Positions 47,323 to 58,400 of a stretch of DNA of 64,000 bases are shown here, piece after piece; the first letter of the stretch is position 1; every line of letters starts with the position of its first letter. Both the position numbers and the translations under genes were made by a program. Origin of the DNA: Chimonanthus salicifolius (lineage: Eukaryota > Streptophyta > Magnoliopsida > Laurales > Calycanthaceae). The notes beneath the pieces are model-generated. The model saw only the letters and a program-made list of their open reading frames with translations. It ran no database searches and was not told the DNA's origin. The stretch covers positions 51,635,269 to 51,699,268 of the forward strand of contig CM023538.1 in NCBI GenBank assembly GCA_013350335.1, given 5' to 3'.

Positions 47323-49469
47323 GGCTGCGTTTGGATGGGGGGTAAGGGGGGGTAACCCCCAGTTACCCCTACTTACCCCCGTTTGGTAACAAGGGGGGAG
47401 GGGTAAAAATTCAAATTTTTACCCCTCCCCCCTCCCTTTCCAATACCCCCATGGGGCAAGGGGTATTCAAAAATGAATACCCCTCCTTACCCCCACCCCA
47501 CCTCTTTTACTTATGAATTTTTTTTTTATATATTCTATTTATTTATTTATTTTGGTAAGTACTTGGCTTTTATTTTTTTTAAAAGCACTCCATTATTTCC
47601 ATTTGATAAATCTCATATCACCAAATAACAAATTATATTTTTTTATGAAGAGATATAATGAATTTTGTATTCATTTTTTGAAATTTAAAATAATAGTAGT
47701 GGTTTTTTATTTATTTATTATTTTTAAGGAAACTTTTCCCCTATTTATCCCGTGCCTTCATTTATTTTTCAATTATATATTATATAATTTTCTAAAACGT
47801 ATTTGTCAACATGTTCTATTTTTAAGGGGTGATTCTGTCGAAATTTCGATAGGATCTCAAAATTCTGAAAATTTTGAGATTTATGATAATATTTTTCAAG
47901 GTAATTAACAATTTATTATATTAGAAGATTATTTTAAAAATGTGTCAACATTTTCAACGTAATGCATTTAGGTGAGGGGTAAATTTTTACAGGGGTTACC
48001 CTTGAGCAGGGGTAATTGTACGTAGGGGTAAACTGACATATTAACAATTTTATGAGAATTAATAATTTTATAAAATATATATAATATAAAAATAAAATTT
48101 CTGTAACATTTTTAACGTGATGCATTTGGATGAGGGGTAAATTTTTACAGGGGTTACCCTTGAGCAGGGGTAATTGTACGTAGGGGTAAACTGACATATT
48201 AACAATTTTATGAGAATTAATAATTTTATTAAATCCATATAATATAAAAATAAAATTTCTGTAATATTTTCAATGTGATGCATTTGGGTGAGGGGTAAAT
48301 TTTTACAGGGGTTACCCTTGAGCAGGGGTAATTGTACGTAGGGGTAAACTGACATATTAATAATTTTATGAGAATTAATAATTTTATTAAATCTATATAA
48401 TATAAAAATAAAATTTCTGCAACATTTTCAACGTGATGCATTTGGGTGAGGGGTAAATTTTTACAGGGGTTACCCTTGAGCAGGGGTAATTGTACGTAGG
48501 CGTAAACTGACATATTAACAATTTTATGAGAATTAATAATTTTATTAAATCTATATAATATAAAAATAAAATTTCTGTAACATTTTCAATGTGATGCATT
48601 TGGGTGAGGGGTAAATTTTTACAGGGGTTACCCTTGAACAGGGGTAATTGTACGTAGAGGTAAACTGACATATTAACAAATTTCTGAGAATTAATAATTT
48701 TATTATATCTATATAATATAAAAATAAAATTTCTGTAACATTTTCAATGTGATGCATTTGGGTGAGGGGTAAATTTTTACAGGGGTTACCCTTGAGCAGG
48801 GGTAATTGTAAGTAGGGGTAAACTGACATATTAACAATTTTGTGAGAATTAATAATTTTATTAAATCTATATAATATAAAAATAAAATTTCTGTAACATT
48901 TTCAATGTGATGCATTTGGGTGAGGGGTAAATTTTTACAGGGGTTACCCTTGAGTAGGGGTAATTGTATGTAGGGGTAAACTGACATATTAATAATTTTA
49001 TGAGAATTAATATTTTTATTAAATTCATATAATATAAGAAATAATAATTATAATTTTTATGAAGAGATATGTTGATATTTTTTATTTATTTATTGGGATT
49101 TAAAATAGTAATATCAAAAAAATCTTTATTTATATTTTTAATATTAGAAGGCAGGTGCTCATTTTAAATTATAATTATGAAAAATAATTTATAGAAATTA
49201 GATAATATTATTATAAGTTATATTATTAGAATTTACTTCATAAATATTATTTATAATTATATTTTATAAAAAAAAAAATATTAATATATCAGGTTACCCT
49301 TTCTTGTAGTTACCAAACAAGATTTTTTACCCTTAGGGTAAGGTTTACTTTACCACAACAATTAACAAACAAGATATGGGTAATCCCAATTCAAGGGTCA
49401 CCCCTACTCAAGGGTGACCCCTACTTAGGGACAACTCCTATAAAAATTACCCTCCATCCAAACGCAGCC
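47323..49469. mobile_element. PIF/Harbinger-like non-autonomous element
   Basis: A 2147-bp element with inverted ends GGCTGCGTTTGGATGG and CCATCCAAACGCAGCC. About 23 of the first 24 bases match in inverted form. It is flanked by TTA on both sides (47320-47322 and 49470-49472). A TTA/TAA duplication with G-starting GTTTGG-type ends is typical of Tourist/Harbinger elements. Subterminal regions are rich in GGGGTAA and GGGGTTACCC words. The interior is a tandem array. The 131-residue ORF (47513-47908) is hydrophobic and low-complexity, with no transposase signature. Confidence 0.85.
47935..49040. repeat. Seven 158-bp tandem repeats
   Basis: The landmark TAAACTGACAT recurs with its last base at 48039, 48197, 48355, 48513, 48671, 48829 and 48987, an exact 158-bp period. 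Each unit has a GC-richer half (GAGGGGTAAATTTTTACAGG, GGTTACCC, AGGGGTAATTGTACGTAG) and an AT-rich half. Units 2-7 differ at only a few sites; the first is more diverged. The chain of 92-95-codon minus-strand ORFs is produced by the repeat. Confidence 0.95.
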
Positions 49470-49472
49470 TTA

Positions 49473-50467
49473 AGCCGGAGCCATGAAACAACTCAAATAC
49501 GTTGTCGTAAGAATCAAGATTCACTTGATTTAACACTACGCATTGTCTTATCCGTGAACCCAACCCACTTAAGCATTGAGAATTAATTGAATCAATTATT
49601 TAAAAGGACACTCGCAATTGAATTTTCCAAATCCATTTAGTTCTCTTAAAATCCCCACAACCACAGATCACTTTTGAATTTTGTTTAACTTTATAACCCA
49701 AATTTGAAATAGTTGAAAAAGCTGGTAGGTTTTAATTGAACCACCCAAATATCCTATGAAACCTAAACGGGTCAGATTCGGTCCATTTGGCGGGTCTGAG
49801 CGTCAGACAGGCCTGAAGGCCCAATGAAGTCTATGGGCCTGAGAACCCAAAATCGCCTAGGACTGGTTACATTCCGCAGAAGGTTCTGAAACTCACTGAC
49901 CACACTATCGGGTCTGTTACTGGGCTTGGTCTAATTAACCCAAATGGTTATGGATCACCACGGTTTTAGATTAAGTTTAAACCCCTCTAAATCAGTCTTA
50001 ACAGGATTTTGAAAACAGGTTTTACACAGCATTTCGAATCCAAACTGATTCAATTAATCCTCTCTTAAGAAGAGTTTTTGGATTACCTGAGTTTGTAGAA
50101 CGCCAACAACTCACTGTTATGGTGGGCTCGACAACTACTGACCTAACTCGGCTGTAAATTCCAAACGAACTTACTTGAAAAAATTAAAATATTATTGCCT
50201 TAAATAAGACTTTAAACCCACTTCTAATCCTAACTAATTGGACCCGACCCTCCAATCATAATCCTAATGCAATTACATCATGCCAATCGAAATAAAAGCT
50301 TATATTCAATCATGTAGTCCAAATCCATCAGTTTTGTAGCTTGAGCAAATTTAAGGTTTAGTAGGTTGTCAATTTGTCAATGTTGGTGGAGATACTCAAT
50401 ATATATGGAGATAGTAAATGTAGGTGAAATAAGAGTACCTAAAATAATAACAAGTATATCTCAGTGG

Positions 50468-50517
<50 letters not shown>

Positions 50518-51772
50518 TGTAGATTCATTGAAAATGGATTCAAATTTGCGCGATTCAGATGTACTTAGACAATGTTATGACCATTTTTATGAAATGGTTT
50601 ATAATAAAGTGACAAAGATTCAAGGAATATAAGGGTGTATGACAGATGCTTTGGACACCCCAAGTAATTCTACTTTGTATATCTTTGCTTTGCAAGTAAG
50701 TTATCTCTCTTCTAATTTTTTTTATTTCTAGTTTAATTTAGCATTGAATTTAAGTTTTATGTTCATTCAATTTAAATTCTTGTTGGTAAAGTAGCAGCAG
50801 CATGACATAACTTGGAAGGAGTAAAACCTCATAACAGGAGTAAAGCCTCTTATATATAACCACATTAATGAGTTGCCAAACAAATACAATATCTTTTATA
50901 TATCGAACTTTTTCACTTACTAATCTAAAGTTTTATTTATTATTTTATTGTTAAATCCAGTGTTATTTTTATTTTCACTTTTGCATAGTCCAGTGTGTTA
51001 GGTCATCAAATGCTAGATATTGGATTCAAAATTGACTGAATAAAAAACCCTTTTTTTACCTAGGTAATGTCATTGGCGAGTGACAATTGTCTTTGGACCT
51101 TACATAGTCCATAGGAATAGGTACATTTGAAAAGTATTTTCGATGTGATTTTACTCGGAAAAAGTCATGATCATTGAATTTGAAAAACATAGTTTCAAAC
51201 GGTCTAAAGATTAATGAATACCGATCAAAATAAGGTTGATTTTAGATGAATTCATAATTAAACAATTAGATCAACTTAGCATCAGTTTAAATAATGTAAA
51301 GATACCAATGCTCAAATATTTAAAATTTCAACTGGATTTAAAATCTAATCAAGTTGAGAAACTCATTTGAGCTTTTGAAAAAAAGTTTAAAAAACCTCGC
51401 CAACTCACTTGATTCAATATTGTCGAGCCAAAATGACTTTGACCGATCTCACCCAAGTTATTTTGAAAATTCTTAAACAGTGATAGATATAATACACAGA
51501 TTTGTGTTAGAATGTGATTTTCGTCTCTTGTCTGCCCACATGATAAATAAAGTAAATGTCGTTTTATTATTTTGGCATATATGGTTATTGTGTCGCACAT
51601 GAACATATTTTATTATATGCCACATGCAATAATCCAAAGGAGCATACTATCAAATGTATAAGAAGATAATACATACATTGAGAGAATGCGAGTAGTGCTT
51701 TAGAACTAAGAACATGGGCAATATATCTATACAATCAGTTAACACATGAAGGTTCATACCTACAAAGTATGT
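49473..51772. other. Noncoding stretch upstream of the ankyrin gene 3' end
   Basis: No gene recognised. It contains a (TA)n run at 50469-50512. A short plus-strand frame follows (50513-50632, reading DSDVLRQCYDHFYEMVYNKV), with no family I recognise. The region 51300-51772 would hold the ankyrin gene's 3' UTR and flank. Confidence 0.45.
50469..50512. repeat. (TA)n microsatellite
   Basis: About 22 uninterrupted TA units. Confidence 0.95.
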
Positions 51773-52414
51773 CTAAGATTTTGGTGGAAGTTGAGGTAAA
51801 AGAGAATCATCATCGTACCAAGGTCGTGGCTTGCGTCTAGACAAAGACCACAGGAGGCTGGTATAAGAATCAAATTGTGTGATGAGAAGCAAGCCAACCA
51901 GCAAGCACCCAATTGCATATGGGGGTAGGACCGCATATGTTAACTTTCCCTTTAGATAGAAGAAATGGCCTGCACAAAAGGAAATAAACATTGTCCCAGT
52001 AGATAGCAAGAGGGCGCCTAGGGCCACAACTAGTTTTACTGGCAGGATCTTGTTGGCATCATCAAGAGCTCGGTAGGGAGAGATGAGGATGCTGAGGAAC
52101 ATGACGAGGGATACAAGTGAAAAGCATAGTGCTATGAATGAAGAAATTACAAAAGTGCCAAATGTTGGATTTCCTTTGAAGTTGGGAACACCTTCCTGAT
52201 TGTTTCCACCTGGGATGGTGGTGGCTGACGAATAGGCGATAGTGGCAACGAGACCGGCAACCACTGAGCAAGATTGTGAGGTTGTGTTCAGCCATTGTCC
52301 GAGGTTATTTTTCTGGAGTAGATCCTTGTGTTCTTCCCAGAAAACCTGTGAAGGTGTTTTCTCTCCTTTGTTTCGCTTAGTTGAAAGATAATCCGCTGTC
52401 GTGTCTCTCACATA
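51773..52414 (-). CDS. Ankyrin-PGG gene, last exon with PGG domain
   Basis: 213 codons plus a TAG stop. It follows acceptor ATCAG|TATGTG and joins exon 54124-54551 in phase 0. The PGG-domain core reads SCSVVAGLVATIAYSSATTI then PGG. It is followed by about three further hydrophobic segments (FGTFVISSFIALCFSL, VVALGALLLSTGTMF, YAIGCLLVGLLLIT) and a short acidic/proline tail ending PPKS. With the first hydrophobic stretch this gives about four membrane segments, usual for the family. The open frame extends upstream to 52510, but that part reads through intron sequence. Confidence 0.85.
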   Translation of the reverse strand, partial: YVRDTTADYLSTKRNKGEKTPSQVFWEEHKDLLQKNNLGQWLNTTSQSCSVVAGLVATIAYSSATTIPGGNNQEGVPNFKGNPTFGTFVISSFIALCFSLVSLVMFLSILISPYRALDDANKILPVKLVVALGALLLSTGTMFISFCAGHFFYLKGKLTYAVLPPYAIGCLLVGLLLITQFDSYTSLLWSLSRRKPRPWYDDDSLLPQLPPKS

Positions 52415-55400
52415 CTGATTTGTAAAACTGTTAGTACCTAACATATGGAATTTAATATTGTATATAATGGTAGTTCCAATGAAATAAGAAAAGAAAAATC
52501 TTATTTTCATCTGTTCATAAACGGATTATGTGATCTCTAATAAAAGTGTGCCAAATCGGAAGATGCAAGTTTATCAATGGAAGGATGCAAGTATGAACTA
52601 CTTATTATGAAGACGAAGGACGTGGCGGTCCCAAGCTTTATGCAAATTGAAATCATGAGACACGTATCATGATGGGCCGAAGCCTGTTTGAATCAGGGGT
52701 ATAAATCTCGACCGATATTGTGCATAATGGCCAAGATATCTCGAGTTTTTGATAACCGAGATATCTCGGCCGATAGGCGAGATATCGGCCGTATTAGAGA
52801 TATTAGCCGATACACATTTATAAGACCAATATTTTTCAAAAAAAAAATTAGGAGAGAGAGATCTCGGCCGATATCCGAGATACTGAGATATTGGCCGAAA
52901 CGCTGATATCTCGGTAAAAGCGATTTTTGTACCCCTAATTTGAATTCAAATAGAGACATGAACACCATGGGCCCAAGTCTGTGACAAGGCCAAGGGGTAC
53001 ATTATCAGTTACGTTTCATGATCCTGAGTGGGGAATATTGAAGCCATGAATTAGCATTCTACCAATTTAAATATTACTTGCACCTGTCAATAAGTGAAAT
53101 TTCAAAACCTATAAAAAAATTTGAAAAAAAAAATCTAAATCCAGAACACTAGAAAATTAAGAATTGCGAAGTTGGTTTCCACTTTAGTTCAACATGAAAA
53201 AAAAACACACTATTGTTGGGCAATTATGTCTTGCATTAAGAGTGTGTGATTATAAACTATGCTATATGTTGATAAGTTGATGATTTTGAGTTTTATTCAT
53301 TCTTAGGTATAATTAGTCTAAAAATACATAGACAGAAATGACTGATTACTTAATTTCATTTTGAAGCAATTAAAGAAAAACATGAAAATAATAATTGTTT
53401 GATCTTAAATTTTGTTTGGTTGATAATTTACCTTGTTAATAAGCAAATGATAACATTTTTATGGGAAAACTAAAAAAATTATGAAAAAACTCACCTCAAA
53501 ATATTCCATTTTAAAACCAGACTCTATGGGTTTTTCAACTTTTTATTTTTAATTATAACATCTTAAATCTTGAAAAGCACTGAGAAAAGTATAGAAAAAA
53601 AAAAGGCCCTCCTTGGTCATTGTTGCAGTTGGAAGTGGGTTTTTATGTGATAGGTGAGAATTTCAAAATCTCAACCTATATCTCAGTCAATTTAGCTAAG
53701 ATACTAGCTGAAATTTTGATTTTTTAATAATATTTTGTAAGATATGGTCCTTTTATGGAATCAATCTGGATATGAAATGTTTTAGCTGATATTTCACTCC
53801 ATGTGTGTGACTTCATGAATTGAATTCTTAGATCTTGTTTTTTCTGCCTTATATTGAGAGTGAAGTCTAGAGAGAGATGGCCTTAAGCCTTCTACATGTG
53901 CAACCATTCTATATTTGTGGTTTGAATTGCACCTTTTAACTACATCTGAGCAATCTTTTATAATGCAAGTTATTTATGCAGTTATGCAGTATTGACTCTA
54001 TCCATGTAACCTTACAAGGTTACACCAGCGTAGCTTATATGTTTAGGTGAGATAAGTATGCCTTCACATGATTATGGTAGCACAACAAAAATTATCAAGT
54101 GAAGAGAGAGAGAGAGAACGCACATTATACCATTTGATCTCCCAAAGTAGCTGCATGGTTGTAGGCATGCCCCAAGGCTGTCGAGAACTTCTAGTAGCAG
54201 CGAGATGCAAGGCATTGTTCCCTTCACGATCAGTCTTCCAGTTATAAATTTCAATCCCTTTCTTCTCTAAGTTGGTAAGAAGCTCATATACATGAGTTTG
54301 GCGATTTTCTACGGCTAAAAGTACTGCATTTTTTAAGTCAGTCTTCCTTCTACACCTGCCAGCTTCAGAGTTTTTCCTCAAGATTCCCTCTACCATCTCA
54401 GTTACTCCATTTTCAGCTGCAATTAGAATAGTTGTATTACCAAGACTTGGATCTTCACGAAACGCTTCATAGTTAACGAGTAGTTTTTCCATGATTTTAT
54501 ATGCTAACATATGCCTTTGCTTCATCCTCTCGATCTTCCTGACAAGCTTACCTAATATCATAAATGACACATATCAGATATACCCACACATATACATCTA
54601 TACAAAAAAATAATAAATGAAAAAGCTCTTATTTCAGTTAATAAGTTGAAGGCATGTAATACATCCACATACTCATGAAATTTTCTTCAAAAGTAGTTAT
54701 TATCATCCATTTCCTTATTAGTTTTTTTTCCATCACATTACACAATAGGTTTGGGAAACATTTAAACATCCGATTGGTTTCCCGAGGAGTTTTTACCATA
54801 AATTTTGAAATAATTACTTCCAAAAAGGAAAAAAAAAGGCAATATAGAACTAGGATGTCATTTGTGGGCAATGTATTTTGTTGTGCACTTTTATGTGAGG
54901 CACACCTACACTAAAGGGAAAGGTTGGTTGGAAATGCCTACGCTTCAATATGGGCCTTACCATGACTTATGTGATTCAATCAAGCCTTAAAAATCTCGAT
55001 TGAATAATCCAAACAAGATGATCTTTGCTAGTCGTCGTATTGAGCCATAACCCTTTCCACTAAACCCTCATGGTCTCTTTTGACTCTAGGATAGGGATAC
55101 TCGAGACAGTATTCTTGACACTAGTGTGTACCTTCAAACAATGTCACATAAAATATTCTTGACATCATCAAATGGGGCCCCAATCCTTTCCCCTACCCCA
55201 CGCATCCATCCACCACCCATGAACTAAGTTGACCTCACTTTAAGTTGTCCTCAGAGTTCAATTACACTCTTTTAAGAATTTCTTTTTATGGCAAAGAACT
55301 TCGAGACCCTCACCTCTCCTCCAAATACGTGTAATCTCCTTAAAGTCATTGACATCGAATGACTATAAGACTCAAACCTAGGACATTTGGTGTCTAAGGT

Positions 55401-58400
55401 AAAGGTATGCCGGTTGAGCTATCTTGTGTGAGGTTGAGTAATCAAATCAAGTTGGTGTTTGTCAATGTTGAATATTTAATCATCGACTTTTCTAAAAACC
55501 CATATTTGTGGTCCCATCGAAGCCCCGAAAAGTTTGTGTTGTATTAACACAAACTATAAGATCTTAAAATTTAAGACTTTAAAATCATAACTTGATCCAA
55601 TCAATGTGATTTATATTATAACTTATTTTTCAAATATTGATCTTTCAAACAGACCAATATTCATCGACAAAAATGAGTCCTTTCAAAATTGCAAAAGATA
55701 ATATCCTTTGCATTGTGCAAGTGAACATTTAATTTAAAAACTTAATTTATCCTTAGAATGGAAAAGATGAAAGATTTGGTTTTGAACCTGGTAGAATATG
55801 CTTAATTAAGAAACTAACGATAATTATGAATGGAGCTATGCATGTCTTGATAAAACTCTTGATCGGCGCCATGCATGTCTTGAGATAACTCTTGACCGGC
55901 GCCATGAGAGACCATTCTTCATCTAACTCTGAATCTGTCAGGATATCCTCCGAAACCACCGAGATGTCCTCATCAGTATGTATAACAAAAAAATAAATTC
56001 TAATCGCTTTTTATAAATCAACGGTTATATCAATGGAAAGAAAGTCAGAAGTGTTACCACACACCTGCAGGTTTTCTGGATGTATCTTTGGAATTCTCTT
56101 TATCGCCTTAAGGAGTAGAATTCAGAAAGTAAAAAGAAAAAGGAAAATTCATTTTATGAAACTATGCTCATTTTTAAATTTAAGGAAATTACAATTTAAA
56201 ATCCGCATCCATTGTCATACCTCCAATGATCTGTTCATGATCTGGCTTCTCTAAATCTGATAGATAACACATTTCAACAAAATAATAATAATAATAATAA
56301 TATTAGTTACAATAATAAATTGAAAAATGGCTCAATGTGTCCAAGTAAATGATCAGAAGCACGAAGTTGACACTAACCTTTCGCTAATTCAGATTCATCT
56401 TTTGGATTCTTTGTGTCTCCTAAGTAGAAACTTCTACTTGATAAGATTTTGTGCATCATTTGTGATCCTAGACAAATAAATAGTCATTAAAAATGCTACA
56501 TTATGCAAGTGATTATCGTAACCACAAACTATTCTATTATATGTTTAGAATTGGTATTTTTAATTTTACTTTTATTGACATAATTTATATTCTCTATCGT
56601 TTTAACTTTTTTAGAACTTTATTCTTACTGTTCCTTTTTCCAGAGCAAGGCAAAATATTTATGGACCCAATTCTTGGGCCAGTAGTTGCAGTCCATAGCA
56701 ACCTATATACATATCAATGCAAAAAGAGTCCCAATAGTACTCAACCTTACTCACAATATATTGTGAGTTTATAATGAAAATAAAGATTTTAGAATAAATA
56801 ACAAAAATATTGAGTTTCAATAGTTTGAGATGAGGTTGGATTTCGTAGCTTCTGTTGGATGACATGAATTGAACCTAACATAATTTTTTTTTTTGCGGAA
56901 TTGTATTCCTTGAAGAAATTGATAAACAACTAAAGTCTTGAGATTCATGGAGAAAAAATTGGTACAGTGAGTTACTATTTATAAGTGATTTGCTTGTTAA
57001 AAGTTGGAATCCTTTAAAAAAACATTAATTTTTTATTTCATAAGGAGATATTGAGGTGCTGAGATTCACGTTATGAAATGTAAGCTCATATTTCAAATGG
57101 ACCTAATCCAATCTCTGTTTTTCTCTCAAAGATTGAACAAAATATACAACATTGAGGCTCTCTAACTCCTTATAAGAAATTCTTCCAAAACTAGAATCCC
57201 AGATTTCTGGGCTAAAGTACATCTTGGGGCCATGATGTTGTTCCATTAGATATTGGAACCTTCATGTTTGTCCACGAGTTTCTCTTGACCCAAGTCGAAT
57301 CCATGTCAAAGTGTCTTAGATTTTGTTTCTCATTTTCCAATTATGAAAAGTAAAAACTATAGAAATTGAGCCTTTTCTTTCTTTTTCTATAGAATTAGAG
57401 CTCTTTGCCGAGACAAAAAAATGTGACATTTTTCTATAATTCAAAAAATCTATTTTCCATAGAGGGGATAAAAAAATTATTGAAGATAAAAAATGGAGTT
57501 CTGCTTTCATCAGGATAATACTTCATTCATTTTCGATGAAAATAAAGATTTTGATACAAAAAACCAAAATATTGAGTCTTTGCATCTTGTCACAAGACTT
57601 AATTTTATGACACTTGATAGATAATGTGAATATAACTAATATAATTTTTTTATGAAATTGTTTTTTGTTTTTTGAAAAAATTGACAAATGATCTTTTAAA
57701 TCTATACTAGTATCTACCATTACCATTATTATTATTATTATTATTTAAAAGTGGTACACTTCTTGCACAGGTTAGATAACAAGAAAAGTAAGAGAACCTA
57801 AGCAAAAAGGCAATTGAAAAGACTTGGCAGAGATGTGAAGTCCCACAATTAATATCAGCATTTTCTTTTAACAATTGGCTATCAATTGTTTCAATAGATA
57901 AGAACATTAAAATTGAAATCTTCACACACTCACCAGACATTATGAGCCTTTTGACAGTGTTGAAACATTCACTTAGTGCTTGTCTACAATAATCTACTTC
58001 ACTTTTATATTCATCCTCAAGATCTACTACCCATATACCTGTATCAAAGACAAAATACTATTACCACAAATTAAGGATGATTTTCTCATATTTCTACCAT
58101 TAGGGTGCATTTTTTTTTTCCATTATTTTTAATGCGACTTGAAGTTTTCTTTTTCAGCCCAAAGTCTGCCGAAAATGGGCCTGTAAAACAGGTTGTTCAG
58201 GACTTCATGCTGCGTAAACGGGCCTGAAGTTGAGTGAAAATAGGCCGTATAAATGGGCTTGTATAATAGACCATTTTGGTAGTGTAAGTGGGCCATCAAC
58301 CCACTCAGTTGGCTGAGAGAACCCAGTTTGGGAGCCAAGTTTCTCATGAGAAAACTCAGTGATTTGAGACTGATTTTGACATCAACTCAGCAACCACTCA

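Noticed and set aside
47934..48987. Series of 87-95-codon minus-strand ORFs with near-identical sequences
   Set aside because: They are translations of the 158-bp tandem repeat and overlap one another; no start context or domain.
47934..49040. CRISPR-like array
   Set aside because: Units are contiguous 158-bp tandem copies without spacers, in plant DNA inside a transposon.
50366..50632. 88-codon ORF containing a Tyr-Ile run
   Set aside because: Driven by the (TA)n microsatellite; the short remainder matches no family I can support.
52062..52295. 77-codon minus-strand ORF in the ankyrin-PGG last exon
   Set aside because: Overlaps the PGG-domain frame in another phase.
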